A DNA stretch of 51,594 nt from Gemmatimonadota bacterium (GCA_028873595.1 JAPPOV010000007.1:1-51594), one strand, 5' to 3'. Shown: positions 1 to 9,737, counted from the first letter of the stretch. Notes: generated by a model from the letters alone, not told the origin. Translations and numbers: made by a program.

Positions 1-27
1 ACGCGAGAAACACCACAGACTCAGAAG

Positions 28-642
28 ATGCCTGCACGTATTCGTCTCCGGCGCATGGGCCGGAAGAAGAAGCCCCATTACCGGGTCGTCGTAGCTGACA
101 GCGCCTCGCCGCGCGACGGTCGCTTCGTCGAAACTCTCGGCTATTACAAGCCGCTCTCGAACCCTGCGCGTCTCGTCATCGACCTTGAACGTGTCGATCA
201 CTGGATCAGCCAGGGCGCGAGCCCGTCCGGTACGGTGAAATCACTCATCTCCAAAGCGCGCCGTGGCGGGGACGAGATCGTCGCCGTCGGTGTCGAGGAT
301 CCGGAGGAGGCGAAAGTGAAGCGGGCGGAGCAGATCGCCGCCAGGCGCGCTGCTGAAGCGAAGGCCGCAGCTGAAAAGGCAGCGGAGGAGGAAGCTGCTG
401 CGAAGGCCGCTGAGGAGGCTGCTGCTGCCGAAGCCGCGGAAGCGGAAGCCGCAGAAGCCGAAACCGCTGAAGAGGCTCCCGAGGCAGAGGCTGCTGAAGA
501 GGCTCCCGAGGCAGAGGCTGCTGAAGAGGCTCCCGAGGCAGAGGCCGCTGAAGAGGCGCCCGAGGCCGAGGCTGAAGAGGCGCCTGCGGCGGAAGCCGAA
601 GAGGCAGACGCTGCCGACGAGGAAGAGGAGAAGTCCGAGTAA
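28..642 (+). CDS. rpsP: 30S ribosomal protein S16 with long acidic C-terminal tail
   Basis: Residues 1 to about 85 are a standard S16 (start [19 protein letters not shown], then the [11 protein letters not shown] segment), a small-subunit assembly protein. S16 is normally 80-90 residues; this one is 204. The extra 115 or so residues are almost only Ala, Glu and Pro, first a Lys/Arg-containing helix-like stretch, then four copies of a nine-residue acidic repeat, then a Glu-rich end. The tail is probably disordered or a charged helix reaching away from the 30S body; its role is unknown. ATG at 28 has a weak AGAAG ribosome site just upstream. It is the first gene of the rpsP-rimM-trmD run, with rimM 20 bases downstream. 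Confidence 0.97.
   Translation: MPARIRLRRMGRKKKPHYRVVVADSASPRDGRFVETLGYYKPLSNPARLVIDLERVDHWISQGASPSGTVKSLISKARRGGDEIVAVGVEDPEEAKVKRAEQIAARRAAEAKAAAEKAAEEEAAAKAAEEAAAAEAAEAEAAEAETAEEAPEAEAAEEAPEAEAAEEAPEAEAAEEAPEAEAEEAPAAEAEEADAADEEEEKSE
466..573 (+). repeat. 27-bp tandem repeat (4 copies) within rpsP
   Basis: Four head-to-tail 27-bp units encode AEEAPEAEA. The first two are identical, the third differs at its last base and the fourth at a few third positions. The unit is a multiple of three, so copy number can change without shifting the frame. Confidence 0.9.
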
Positions 643-662
643 CCCTCGGGCTATCGCTCATC

Positions 663-1205
663 ATGGGTCGGAAGAACCCGACTCACCTCGTCGTCGGCCA
701 CCTCTCAAGGCCGCACGGCACCCGTGGCGAATTCCTTTGCGGAATTCTCACCGACCACCCCGAAAGCGTGTTCGCTCCCGGGGTGGTTTTGTCATTGGGG
801 GGCAAGAACGACGACACTCCAGATCCCGACCTTCCACCACTTCGCGTAGAGGAGGCGCGCTTCACGCCAAAGGGTGCGCTGGTGACCTTCGGCGGCGTGA
901 CGGATCGCACTCAGGCCGAGCTGCTTCAGGGCCGGTACCTCTTTCTGCCGATCGATCAGGTCGAGCCGCTCGCGGATGGCGAAGTGTTCTACCACCAGCT
1001 TCTCGGCATGCGGGTCGAGACCATCGGTGGCGATACGGTAGGTACCGTGCAGGAGGTCTATGAGATGGGGCCGGCCGACTTGCTCGAGGTTCGAGCCGAG
1101 CATGGTACGGTCATGGTTCCGTACCGTCCCGAGATCGTCGTAGAGGTAGATCCCGAGGAGGGGAAGCTGATCCTCGATCCTCCCGATGGGCTGCTCGACC
1201 TGTGA
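663..1205 (+). CDS. rimM: 16S rRNA processing protein RimM
   Basis: A 180-residue RimM, the 30S maturation factor that binds S19 and helps assemble the 16S 3' domain. The N-terminal beta-barrel carries VVGHLSRPHGTRGEF near residue 10. The PRC-barrel half includes FYHQLLGMRVET and ends in the VPYRPEIVVEVD stretch that closes most RimM proteins. It lies between rpsP and trmD, the usual order, and its stop codon overlaps the GTG of trmD, so translational coupling is likely. No strong Shine-Dalgarno precedes the ATG. Confidence 0.96.
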   Translation: MGRKNPTHLVVGHLSRPHGTRGEFLCGILTDHPESVFAPGVVLSLGGKNDDTPDPDLPPLRVEEARFTPKGALVTFGGVTDRTQAELLQGRYLFLPIDQVEPLADGEVFYHQLLGMRVETIGGDTVGTVQEVYEMGPADLLEVRAEHGTVMVPYRPEIVVEVDPEEGKLILDPPDGLLDL

Positions 1206-1885
1206 CGATGCGCATCAACATCGTGTCGATCTTTCCCGGCTTCTTCGAAGGGCCGCTCGGACTTTCGATTCCTGCCCGAGCCGCTGAAGCGGGACTCGTC
1301 GAGTACCGGCTCGTCGACCTTCGCGACTACACGCACGACCGCCATCGAACGGTGGACGACCTGCCGTACGGGGGTGGTGCCGGCATGGTCATGAAGCCCG
1401 AGCCATTCTTCGAAGCTGTCGACGATCTCGGTCCGAAAGGGCCGGTTGTGCTCCTCTCCGCGCGTGGTCGACCCTTCAGGCACGAGGACGCTGTTCGGTT
1501 CAGCGTCGCGCAGGATCTCACCCTCCTCTGTGGTCACTACAAGGACGTCGATCAGCGCGTCGCCGACCACTTGGCGACGGACGAGGTCTCCCTCGGTGAC
1601 TTCGTCGTGTCCGGTGGGGAGGTCGGTGCATTGGCCGTGACGGACGCGGTCGTTCGGCTTCTTCCCGGCGCGATTGGTGATCACGACGCGGCGGCGACCG
1701 ATTCGTTCTACGATGGCCAACAACTCTCGGCGCCCTCCTACACCAGGCCGCCGGAGTACCGAGGACACGTCGTGCCCGAGATTCTGCGCTCCGGCGATCA
1801 TGCAAAGATCGAAGCGTGGCGAGCCGCGGAGGCCGAGCGCCTGACTCGGGAGCGACAGAGCAGGGACGGAAACGACGCAGGTTAG
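1202..1885 (+). CDS. trmD: tRNA (guanine-37-N1)-methyltransferase TrmD
   Basis: TrmD methylates G37 of tRNAs reading CNN codons, using S-adenosylmethionine, and so prevents +1 frameshifting. Visible family marks are RINIVSIFPGFF at the start, LPYGGGAGMVMKPEP around residue 57, and the trefoil-knot AdoMet site LLCGHYKDVDQR followed by SLGDFVVSGGE. Length (227 aa) is slightly short of the usual 240-250. The GTG at 1202 overlaps the rimM stop; an ATG two codons later (1208) is an equally good start. The 3' end overlaps by 4 bp the end of the convergent peptidase gene. Confidence 0.96.
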   Translation: MTMRINIVSIFPGFFEGPLGLSIPARAAEAGLVEYRLVDLRDYTHDRHRTVDDLPYGGGAGMVMKPEPFFEAVDDLGPKGPVVLLSARGRPFRHEDAVRFSVAQDLTLLCGHYKDVDQRVADHLATDEVSLGDFVVSGGEVGALAVTDAVVRLLPGAIGDHDAAATDSFYDGQQLSAPSYTRPPEYRGHVVPEILRSGDHAKIEAWRAAEAERLTRERQSRDGNDAG

Positions 1886-3018
1886 AAGGTCTCGAGCCCC
1901 TCCCGGCCACCTTCCTTCCAGTCCGGTGTCGGCCCGTTGGCCAGGAAGCGAACGGCCTCCACGGCCGCATCGACCAGTGCAGCCATGTGGTCGAAATCGA
2001 TCAATTCGATCTCGTCGGAGGGCTGATGGTAATCCGCGTGCAGCCCGAACGAGGACAGAGTGTGGGCAGGAATGCCAAGCACAGCGAACGCGATGTTGTC
2101 GCTCCGGAAGAAGAAATTCTGCTCCAGGCGTGGGTCGGGGACGATGGGCGAGCCGGCAGCGGAAAGCTGATCGCCCATCGTTGTTCGCTCGTAGCCCGTG
2201 AGCCATGCCTTTCCGAACCCGCCGACTGCATCGTCCGGCCGCCCGATCATCTCGATCTGGAGGTTGGCCACCGTCTGGTGGATGGGGATGACGGGCCGGG
2301 AGATGTAGTACCGCGTGCCCAGCAGCCCCATCTCTTCGCCTGTGCTCAGGAGGATCACCACGGTGCGCCGTGGTGCGTCACCCTGGATCAGGTCACGTGC
2401 GATCTCGAGGATGGCCACAGTACCCGACCCGTCGTCGTCGGCACCGTTGTAGATGGAATCCGGCACGCCCGCTGCGTCGGCTACCGCTGTGCCGATCCCG
2501 ACGTGGTCGAAGTGGGCACCGATCACGATCGCCTCGTTGGCGACGTCTGGATCTGAGCCCCGGATGACGCCGATCACGTTCGATTCCGTCATGAGGATCG
2601 ATTCGGGCGGGAGTTCATCCCAGTCGTCGAAATCGATCTCCATCACCAGGCGTTCTCGTGGACCGTTGCTCGTCTCGTCCGTGATGCGTGCCATGGGAAC
2701 GGTCTGAAGATAGCTGCCATCGTTCCCCGCCGGCTCGATCCCGTAACGCGCGAGCTCGGACGCCAGGAAATCTGCTGCGCGGTGCGCGCCCGGCGTACCC
2801 GTCCGGCGCCCCTCCATCGAGTCGGCTGCGAGCGTGGAGAGCAGCGCTTCGAGTCGCTCTGCACGTGTCCAGTCTGCGTCGCTCAGGGATGGTCCATCTT
2901 CCCCCCTGCATCCCGAGAGCGCGACGATGGCCGCCGCCGCCAGGATGCCGCACGGCGCGAGCCGGGATGAGGACGGCGGGCGGAGACGAGGCGTACTGGG
3001 ACATCCAGAGGAGTTCAT
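1882..3018 (-). CDS. Secreted M28-family zinc peptidase (lipoprotein)
   Basis: A 378-residue protein with a lipoprotein signal (lipobox ALSGC, Cys37) and an M28 aminopeptidase domain. Candidate ligands of the two-zinc site are His169 and Asp171 (AHFDHVG), an Asp of NGADDDGSG (about 194-196), Glu228 and Glu229 (TGEEMGLLG), Glu256 where many members have Asp (IEMIGR), and His331 (ADYHQPSDE). It should release N-terminal residues from peptides outside the inner membrane. The start at 3018 is chosen because it begins the signal peptide; the frame stays open further upstream but is not family-like there. It lies antisense between trmD and rplS, splitting an operon that is usually continuous. Confidence 0.92.
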   Translation of the reverse strand: MNSSGCPSTPRLRPPSSSRLAPCGILAAAAIVALSGCRGEDGPSLSDADWTRAERLEALLSTLAADSMEGRRTGTPGAHRAADFLASELARYGIEPAGNDGSYLQTVPMARITDETSNGPRERLVMEIDFDDWDELPPESILMTESNVIGVIRGSDPDVANEAIVIGAHFDHVGIGTAVADAAGVPDSIYNGADDDGSGTVAILEIARDLIQGDAPRRTVVILLSTGEEMGLLGTRYYISRPVIPIHQTVANLQIEMIGRPDDAVGGFGKAWLTGYERTTMGDQLSAAGSPIVPDPRLEQNFFFRSDNIAFAVLGIPAHTLSSFGLHADYHQPSDEIELIDFDHMAALVDAAVEAVRFLANGPTPDWKEGGREGLETF

Positions 3019-3168
3019 GAGGCGGTTGTGGTGGCGGGATCCTGCGGCCAGAGGCCTGTGAGCGTAGTGGACATATTGGTCGCCTGCGGGGTTCACGTCC
3101 ATGTCGGCCCCAATTACCTTTCTGGGCTGTTTTGGGACATTTGTGCGACCGTGTCGTTGGAGTCGATC

Positions 3169-3522
3169 ATGACCGACATCATCAAAGAACTCGAAAAAGA
3201 GCAGCTCCGGGACGAAGTCCCCGAGTTCGCTGCGGGTGACACCGTTCGTGTGCTCTACCTGGTGCGCGAGGGGGCGAAAGAGCGCATCCAGGCGTTCGAA
3301 GGGGTCTGCATCGGCCGCAGGGGTGGTGGCGTGGACGAGACCTTCACTGTCAGAAAGATCTCCAGCGGCATTGGCGTCGAACGGATTTTCCCGCTCCACG
3401 CCCCGACCGTGAGTGGTATCGAGGTCGTGCGTCGTGGCCGCGTGCGCCGCGCAAAGCTCCACTACCTGCGGGGCCGCCGCGGTAAGAGCGCGCGCATCGC
3501 GGAGAAGCGCACCGTCCGCTGA
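3169..3522 (+). CDS. rplS: 50S ribosomal protein L19
   Basis: A 117-residue L19 at the 30S-50S interface. It shows the [12 protein letters not shown] start, the [13 protein letters not shown] barrel strand, [26 protein letters not shown], and the basic [24 protein letters not shown] end. The ATG at 3169 follows a GGAG 7-9 bases upstream; the frame is open earlier but those residues are not conserved. Because the antisense peptidase lies between trmD and rplS, this gene needs its own promoter in 3019-3168; I see no clear -35/-10 pair there. Confidence 0.96.
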   Translation: MTDIIKELEKEQLRDEVPEFAAGDTVRVLYLVREGAKERIQAFEGVCIGRRGGGVDETFTVRKISSGIGVERIFPLHAPTVSGIEVVRRGRVRRAKLHYLRGRRGKSARIAEKRTVR

Positions 3523-3535
3523 TCGCGACCCGGCA

Positions 3536-4174
3536 TTGAAGCCGGACGAATCAGGGTCGACACGGCCCCAGGACCTGCTCGAGTATGAGCGACGGTTCTG
3601 GGGCCGTGGCCGTCTGGTCGCGGGTGTCGACGAAGCGGGGCGGGGGCCTCTGGCCGGACCCGTCGTCGCTGCTGCGGTCGTGCTCCCCGAGGGTGTCCAC
3701 GTCGAAGGCGCCGACGACTCAAAGCAACTCTCCCGCGAGACGCGCGAGGAGCTGTTCAACGCGATTACGTCGACCGCCCTCACGTTCGGTGTGGGTGCGG
3801 CATCGGTCCGAGAGATCGATCGTCGCAACGTTCTGCGGGCGACCACGATCGCGATGCAGCGATCACTCGATCGCCTGAAGGCGGCGGAGTATGCGATCGC
3901 GGTAGACGGGCTCCCGGTGAAGTGGCTCGGACGGGAGCACGACGCCGTCGTCCAGGGCGATGCACTCGTCCATTCGATCGGGTGTGCGTCGATCCTCGCG
4001 AAGGTGGTTCGCGACCGACTCATGCTGAGGCTGGCGCAGCGATATCCGGGCTATGGTTGGGACCGAAACATGGGGTACGGAACCGCCGAGCATCGGGAGG
4101 CGATCCAGGAGCTCGGACTCACACCGCACCACCGGCTCACCTTCACCGGGCTCCAGTACGGTCTGGACCTTTGA
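3536..4174 (+). CDS. rnhB: Ribonuclease HII
   Basis: RNase HII cuts RNA in RNA-DNA hybrids and removes misincorporated ribonucleotides. The type II signature VAGVDEAGRGPLAGPVV gives the first two metal ligands (Asp32, Glu33), with ADDSKQL and later CASILAKVVRD and MGYGTAEH also typical. The only plausible start in the gap after rplS is a TTG at 3536, giving 212 residues, normal for the family. There is no good Shine-Dalgarno, so coupling to rplS, which ends 13 bases before, is likely. Confidence 0.93.
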   Translation: MKPDESGSTRPQDLLEYERRFWGRGRLVAGVDEAGRGPLAGPVVAAAVVLPEGVHVEGADDSKQLSRETREELFNAITSTALTFGVGAASVREIDRRNVLRATTIAMQRSLDRLKAAEYAIAVDGLPVKWLGREHDAVVQGDALVHSIGCASILAKVVRDRLMLRLAQRYPGYGWDRNMGYGTAEHREAIQELGLTPHHRLTFTGLQYGLDL

Positions 4175-4328
4175 CCGGAGGGGATGCGGTCGCGTTGCTG
4201 GAGCACGGATGTGCCGCCGAGCGCTCCGCTTGGCCTGCCGCGACCTCTGTGCTGCCGTCGGGTATGACAGGCGTAATCACGATTGGTAGCTTGGCGCGCC
4301 GATCCATCGTTCCATCCACCCGTGTGCC

Positions 4329-6176
4329 ATGATTCGCTCTTGTTCCGCCTTCGGCATCGTCGTTGCTGCCTCGGTGAGCTTGCCGGCCGCTCCACTCGTT
4401 GCACAGGCCCCGTCCGCAGCGGCTCGCCCCGTCTTCGTGGACGGCCAGGCTCAGGTCGTCGATGCCTTCAACGATCCGCAGGCGTGGCTGCGTCACGACC
4501 TGTGGGTAGAGACAGAGTTCGATTCGGACGGCGATGGGAGGCCGGATCGTGTGCACGTTGACGTGACGCGCCCTGCCCAGACCGACAGTGAAGGACTTCG
4601 CGTCCCGATCGTGTACGAGACCTCGCCATACTACTCGGGTGTCGGAACGACGGACTCGCAGTATTTCTGGAACGTCCGACACGAAATCGGAGAAGAGCCA
4701 CCGGTCCGTGGGGAGATGCCCCCGATCACGCAGCAGAGCCGCCGACCCACGATCTCCAACTCACATGTCGGTACGTGGGTCCCACGGGGGTTCGCCGTCG
4801 TGCATTCGCAATCGCCGGGCACCGGGCTTTCTCAGGGCTGCCCGACCGTCGGGGGTATCAACGAATCCCTGGCCCCGAAGGCCGTGATCGATTGGCTCAA
4901 CGGGCGGGCGAAGGGGTTCACGGAGGCCGTGGGTGGAGAGGAGGTCGAAGCCTACTGGTCGACAGGAAAGGTCGGTATGACGGGCACGTCGTATAACGGG
5001 ACGCTTCCGCTCGCGGCGGCCACGACGGGGGTCGGCGGACTCGAAGCGATCATTCCGGTCGCGCCCAACACGTCGTACTACCACTACTACCGCTCGAACG
5101 GACTGGTGCGCGCACCGGGGGGGTACCTCGGTGAAGACGTGGACGTGCTCTACGACTTCATCAATTCCGGCGATCCCGAGCGCCGCACGTGGTGCAACGA
5201 GAATGTACGCGATACGGAGATGCTCGAAGGCCAGGACCGGGTTTCGGGTGACTACAATGACTTCTGGTACGGCCGAGACTATCTCAACGCCATCAGCGGA
5301 GTTCGGGCTGCCACGCTCATGGCTCACGCGTTCAATGACTGGAACGTGATGCCCGAGCACAGCTACCGGATTTCGGAGGCGCTCAAGGATCGGGGCGTTC
5401 CGCTGCAGATCTTCTACCATCAGGGTGGGCACGGCGGCCCGCCGCCGCTCGAGCGCATGAACCGCTGGTTCAGCCGATACCTCTACGACATCGAGAATGG
5501 CGTGGAGAACGATCCGAAGGCCTGGATCGTGCGTGAAGGTGTGCAAGACAACGATCCGACCCCGTATGACGACTATCCCAACCCGGAGGCGGAAGGCGTG
5601 ACCCTCTATCCGACGGGTGGTGGCAGCGGAGTGGGGACGCTTTCGCTCTCTCGGCCCGCTGCCCCGGGATTCGAAGGTCTGGTTGATGACGTCACACTCG
5701 ACGGTGCGGCGCTTGCAGGCGCGACGATGTCGGATCATCGGCTGTTGTACGCCACGCCGGAGCTCACGGAGGACGTGCATCTCTCGGGTGTAGCGACGGT
5801 CACGATCCGGATCGCGGCGAACGCCGAGGCAGCCAATCTATCGGTGTGGCTGGTGTCTTTGCCGTGGACCGAAGAGGGGACGATCAACGACAACCTCATC
5901 ACCCGCGGATGGGCCGATCCTCAAAACGAACATTCACTGCGGGAGAGCACCCCGCTCACGCCGGGAGCATTCCGGACGTTGACGTTCGATCTGCAGCCGG
6001 ATGACCAGATCATTCCGGCAGGTCAGCAGATCGGGCTGATGATTTTCTCGAGTGACCGCGAGTTCACGCTCTGGCCCGAGCCGGGGACCGAGCTCGAGGT
6101 GGACCTCGAAGGCACTTCGGTCACGCTTCCAGTGGTGGGTGGTCCCGCGGCCCTCAGTCGTCTGATCAGCCAGTAG
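4329..6176 (+). CDS. Secreted CocE/NonD-type (S15) hydrolase
   Basis: A 615-residue exported serine hydrolase of the X-Pro dipeptidyl-peptidase/cocaine esterase class. After a cleavable signal peptide (VSLPAAPLVAQA) comes an alpha/beta-hydrolase domain with nucleophile Ser221 in GMTGTSYNG, Asp337 in HAFNDWNV and His368 in HQGGHGG. A C-terminal jelly-roll domain of about 200 residues follows (VTIRIAANAEAANLSVWLV to FTLWPEPGTELEVDL). Substrates cannot be read from sequence; family members cleave X-Pro dipeptides or esters. It stands alone, 154 bases after rnhB, with no visible operon partners. Confidence 0.9.
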   Translation: MIRSCSAFGIVVAASVSLPAAPLVAQAPSAAARPVFVDGQAQVVDAFNDPQAWLRHDLWVETEFDSDGDGRPDRVHVDVTRPAQTDSEGLRVPIVYETSPYYSGVGTTDSQYFWNVRHEIGEEPPVRGEMPPITQQSRRPTISNSHVGTWVPRGFAVVHSQSPGTGLSQGCPTVGGINESLAPKAVIDWLNGRAKGFTEAVGGEEVEAYWSTGKVGMTGTSYNGTLPLAAATTGVGGLEAIIPVAPNTSYYHYYRSNGLVRAPGGYLGEDVDVLYDFINSGDPERRTWCNENVRDTEMLEGQDRVSGDYNDFWYGRDYLNAISGVRAATLMAHAFNDWNVMPEHSYRISEALKDRGVPLQIFYHQGGHGGPPPLERMNRWFSRYLYDIENGVENDPKAWIVREGVQDNDPTPYDDYPNPEAEGVTLYPTGGGSGVGTLSLSRPAAPGFEGLVDDVTLDGAALAGATMSDHRLLYATPELTEDVHLSGVATVTIRIAANAEAANLSVWLVSLPWTEEGTINDNLITRGWADPQNEHSLRESTPLTPGAFRTLTFDLQPDDQIIPAGQQIGLMIFSSDREFTLWPEPGTELEVDLEGTSVTLPVVGGPAALSRLISQ

Positions 6177-6383
6177 GGTCCGGTCGTCAGAATCGGTCGA
6201 GGAGATCTGGGAACTCGGTTCTAGAATGCTTCGAGCAGACGGGGGTGTGCCACCCTGGGGTCGGTTTCGGGGTTCCGCTCCTGAGGCCCGCGGAGGGACG
6301 GGGGAGGTGCCGGTCGGACCGGGATTGCGGCAGGCAAGGGGGGGGCCTAGGGTGCCCGATCACCTCAGTCGTGGAGACGCAGC

Positions 6384-6776
6384 ATGAGCGAGCACCCGGG
6401 TACCGCAGCAAAGGCCGGCACCATGTTCCTCTGGATCGTGACGATCGCGGCGGGCGCAGGCATGTTGCTGGCCGGTCTCACGAAATTCACATCGTCCGAG
6501 ATGTGGACCGGCCTGTTCGCAGGTTGGGGATACCCTGCGGCCTTCGCCTACGTGATCGGCGCGCTCGAGATCGTCGGGGCGCTCGCCTTTTTCGTCCCTC
6601 GCTTCGCCACATACGCGGGTGCGCTGATTGCTCTGATCATGGGTGGAGCGGTTGTCACGATCGTAGTGAACCAGGCAGATATGCCGCTCCTGGTGCCAGC
6701 GACGAATCTCGTCGTGTTCGCGGTGGTGGCGTTTCTGCGTCGTGGTCTGCGGTGGACCCCGGATGGCACGGCCTAG
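6384..6776 (+). CDS. DoxX family membrane protein
   Basis: A 130-residue four-helix membrane protein of the DoxX/DoxD-like family. The pattern is a first helix with LLAGLTKF, then AFAYVIGALEIVGALAFFVPR, IALIMGGAVVTIVV and a C-terminal helix. Members are inner-membrane proteins of mostly unknown role, some tied to oxidative or thiol stress. GGAG lies about 8 bases before the ATG. The TAG stop shares the palindrome CTAG with the stop of the convergent MFS gene. Confidence 0.85.
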   Translation: MSEHPGTAAKAGTMFLWIVTIAAGAGMLLAGLTKFTSSEMWTGLFAGWGYPAAFAYVIGALEIVGALAFFVPRFATYAGALIALIMGGAVVTIVVNQADMPLLVPATNLVVFAVVAFLRRGLRWTPDGTA

Positions 6777-8068
6777 GCGGTCTCAGGCACGGGCATTGCG
6801 GCACGCCGGATCGCTCTGAAGGCGATCGTCGCAACCCAACCGGTCAGTCCGAAGGCTGCGACCGACGCGAAGACGTGCTGATGACCCAGCACACCGGGTG
6901 AGCCATCCAGGAGTACACCCATAAGCGGCCCCATGAAGACGTCCGGCGTAAACCCGACGAACGACACCACGCCGATCGCGCTTCCCGTGTACGCCATGGG
7001 GATCCCGCCTTCCGCGAGAAGGGCGAAGTAGACACCTCGCAGCGCGTATACACCTACGCTGGTCGTGATGACTGTCGCGATGAGCATCCACGCAACGCCG
7101 GGGAAGAGCAGGCCGGATGCGATCAGGAGGCTTCCCGCCGAGAGCAGTGCGAAGCCCCACAGAATCACCCGAGACGGGTCGATCCGGTCGGCCAGGTATC
7201 CGGCGGCGATCGCGGTGACGGCACGCATCCAGAACGAAAGTGTCCCGATCGCTCCCGCCTGCACGTCGTTGTACCCGAGAGCGTCCCGCGCGAGGAGAGA
7301 GAAGTCGTCGGTTGCCTTGTAGCCCACGTAAGCGCAGACGACGATCACGGCATGAAGCCATACGGTGGGCATGCTGGCCGATGCCTTTATGCCGTCGAGC
7401 GTAAGCCGGGGGCGCCCGTTCGATGCTCGTGGCGGGGCACCCGCGGGCACGACCAGCCACACCAGAGCGGCGACCACGAAGGTGAAGCCCGTGAAGACCC
7501 AGATCACGCCCGAGAAGGCTTCGGATCGTTGTTCGAGCGTCGCGATGTCCGGTGCGACGGGCAGGAGCGTGGCGAAGATGAGCACGGTGGCCGACGCGAT
7601 GAGAGCCGCCAGGAGTCCTCGTCCGCCGTCGAGCAGACCATATGCCCGGCCCTGGGCGTGGTCGCCACCCCACTCGCGGGTCGCGCGCAACATCGCGGAC
7701 CAGAAGAGGAGGATGGTCGTGGCGCCCCACACACCCCAGAGGACGTTCATGACCTGCGTTGAGGGGATCGTCGTCAGGACGATGCCGCCGAGCCCCGTCG
7801 TCACCAGGGCCGTCGTCATCAGTGCTCGCGCCGAGTAGCGGTCGGCCAGTGGGCCACCGGCAAAGTACGCGATCATCGCGACGATGCCGTAGACGGAGAA
7901 GGCTACTCCGAGCTCGAGGTTCGTGATCCCGAAGACGTCGAGGAACGTCGGACGGAACACTCGCGCAAGCACGAAAGGAAGCAGGAAGATCGACTCTCCT
8001 GCTGCCATCAACGCGACAAGGATCGCCGAGCGGCGGAGCGCGGACTGGTCGGGGGCGGTCAGAGGCAA
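6773..8068 (-). CDS. MFS transporter
   Basis: A 431-residue major facilitator with about 12 membrane helices. The inter-helix 2-3 loop GGPLADRYSARA matches the MFS signature and a second copy, GYLADRIDPSR, occurs in the C-terminal half. Substrate cannot be told. The start is a TTG at 8068; the next candidate (Met21) would cut into helix 1. No Shine-Dalgarno is evident. The gene follows the acyl-CoA ligase on the same strand by 100 bases and may be co-transcribed with it. Confidence 0.88.
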   Translation of the reverse strand: MPLTAPDQSALRRSAILVALMAAGESIFLLPFVLARVFRPTFLDVFGITNLELGVAFSVYGIVAMIAYFAGGPLADRYSARALMTTALVTTGLGGIVLTTIPSTQVMNVLWGVWGATTILLFWSAMLRATREWGGDHAQGRAYGLLDGGRGLLAALIASATVLIFATLLPVAPDIATLEQRSEAFSGVIWVFTGFTFVVAALVWLVVPAGAPPRASNGRPRLTLDGIKASASMPTVWLHAVIVVCAYVGYKATDDFSLLARDALGYNDVQAGAIGTLSFWMRAVTAIAAGYLADRIDPSRVILWGFALLSAGSLLIASGLLFPGVAWMLIATVITTSVGVYALRGVYFALLAEGGIPMAYTGSAIGVVSFVGFTPDVFMGPLMGVLLDGSPGVLGHQHVFASVAAFGLTGWVATIAFRAIRRAAMPVPETA

Positions 8069-8168
8069 GATCGCGCGGGTGGTCGGGGTCGGCCGGACCA
8101 GGGCAGAGGTGTGATGTGCGGCTCGCGAAGGCGCTCGTCCGTGCGGTGCTCCTCGAGGTGCTTTCTCG

Positions 8169-9737
8169 TCACTGCGCGTGCACCCCGCCGCCGCCGCGCA
8201 GGACGTACTTCTGGATCTTGCCGGTCGCCGTCTTGGGAAGCTCCTCCAGCACGGTCATCCCTTTCGGGACCTTGAACCCGGCCAGCCGCTCTCGCGCGAA
8301 GACTCGCAATTCGTCGAAGTCGAGCATCGTGTCAGGCTGGAGGAGACAGAACGCATGCGGCGCCTCACCCCACGTTTCGTGCGGCAACCCGACGACGGCG
8401 ACTTCCTGAATTGCGGGATGCTCGAGAAGGACACCCTCCACCTCGACAGATGAAATGTTCTCACCACCGCTGATGATCACGTCCTTGATTCGATCCTGGA
8501 TCAGCATGTAGCCGTCCGGTTCGACTACCGCGGCGTCCCCGGTGTGGAAAAATCCACCCTCGAAGGCTTTTGCGGTTGCCTCGGGATCCCTGTAATAGCC
8601 CTTCATCACGACGTTTCCGCGAACCACGATCTCGCCGACCGTCTCTCCATCCCAGGGCACGTCATTGCCCGCCTCGTCGACGACGCGCAACTCACCGGAC
8701 GTCGCCATCTCCACCCCCTGTCGCGCCTTATGCCGGGCGCGTTCCTCGGTGGAAAGTGCGGCGTGCTCCGGGCGCATCTCACAAATGCTGATGAGGGGCG
8801 AAGTCTCCGTGAGTCCGTACACGTGCGTCACCGTCCACCCGAGATCGTCCTCGACGCGCCCGATCGTATGAGCAGCCGGCGCGGCGCCGGCAGTGAGGAC
8901 CCGGACACCCGTCGGGGCCGTCGCCCTCAGCTCCTCAGGGGCGTTCGCGATCATGATGAGCACGGTCGGGGCTGCGCACAGCATGGTAACGCCCTCTTGC
9001 TTCGCTAGCCCGAACACGGTCTCCGGAGCCACGTTCGGCGCACATACGTGCCGGCCCCCGATCGCCGTGACGATCCAGACGAAGGTCCACCCGTTCGCGT
9101 GAAACATCGGGAGTGTCCAGAGATAGCGATCCGCTGATGTCATCGGGTGGTGCAACAGCGTGCCGACGACGTTCACCCACGCGTTGCGGTGCGTGATCAT
9201 CACGCCCTTTGGATCGGACGTGGTCCCGCTCGTGTAGTTGATCGCCAGAAGATCGTCCTCGGCGATTTCCACCGGAGGAACGTCGGGTTGTGTCGCCGTC
9301 AGGAGTTCCTCGTAGCTCAGCCAGCCTTCTCTCGGTCCGTCGAGCGAAATGAAAGACTCGACCTTCGGCAGCTGATCCCGCACACCCTCGATCTGCTCCA
9401 GGTAGTCTTCGTGGACGCAGAGGACCCTGGTCCCCGAGTGGTTCAGCATGTAGACCCAGTCGGACGGGAGCAGCCGGTAGTTCAGCGGGACGATGACCGC
9501 GCCGAGCTGAGGGACAGCGTAATACCCCTCGAGATGTCGGTGCGTGTTCGGAGCGATGTACGCGACCCGATCACCCTGCTCCACGCCCAATCCGGCCAGC
9601 GCGGTCGACCAGCGATCGCAGCGATTGAAGAACTCGGAGAATGTCCACCGTCCGTCTCCATCGACGACCGCTTCCTTCAACCCGTACAAGGTGCGCGCGC
9701 GACGAGCGAATTCCATCGGGGTCTGAGGTGTGTTCAT
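8169..9737 (-). CDS. AMP-binding acyl-CoA ligase
   Basis: A 522-residue ANL-superfamily enzyme that would activate a carboxylic acid through an acyl-adenylate and transfer it to CoA. Motifs: the P-loop YTSGTTSDPKG, THVYGLTETSP, FHTGDAAVVEPDGYMLIQDRIKDVIISGGENIS at the hinge, and the catalytic Lys of TATGKIQKYVLR near the C-terminus. The start at 9737 (MNTPQTPMEFARRA) fits the family; an upstream extension is not conserved. It resembles medium- or long-chain fatty-acyl-CoA synthetases; exact chain length is not inferable. Confidence 0.9.
   Translation of the reverse strand: MNTPQTPMEFARRARTLYGLKEAVVDGDGRWTFSEFFNRCDRWSTALAGLGVEQGDRVAYIAPNTHRHLEGYYAVPQLGAVIVPLNYRLLPSDWVYMLNHSGTRVLCVHEDYLEQIEGVRDQLPKVESFISLDGPREGWLSYEELLTATQPDVPPVEIAEDDLLAINYTSGTTSDPKGVMITHRNAWVNVVGTLLHHPMTSADRYLWTLPMFHANGWTFVWIVTAIGGRHVCAPNVAPETVFGLAKQEGVTMLCAAPTVLIMIANAPEELRATAPTGVRVLTAGAAPAAHTIGRVEDDLGWTVTHVYGLTETSPLISICEMRPEHAALSTEERARHKARQGVEMATSGELRVVDEAGNDVPWDGETVGEIVVRGNVVMKGYYRDPEATAKAFEGGFFHTGDAAVVEPDGYMLIQDRIKDVIISGGENISSVEVEGVLLEHPAIQEVAVVGLPHETWGEAPHAFCLLQPDTMLDFDELRVFARERLAGFKVPKGMTVLEELPKTATGKIQKYVLRGGGGVHAQ

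Noticed and set aside
1058..2206. 382-codon frame on the minus strand across rimM, trmD and the peptidase
   Set aside because: Overlaps three well-supported genes and its translation has no family pattern; a GC-rich shadow.
4761..5780. 339-codon antisense frame within the S15-like hydrolase gene
   Set aside because: Shadow of a gene with a full catalytic triad.
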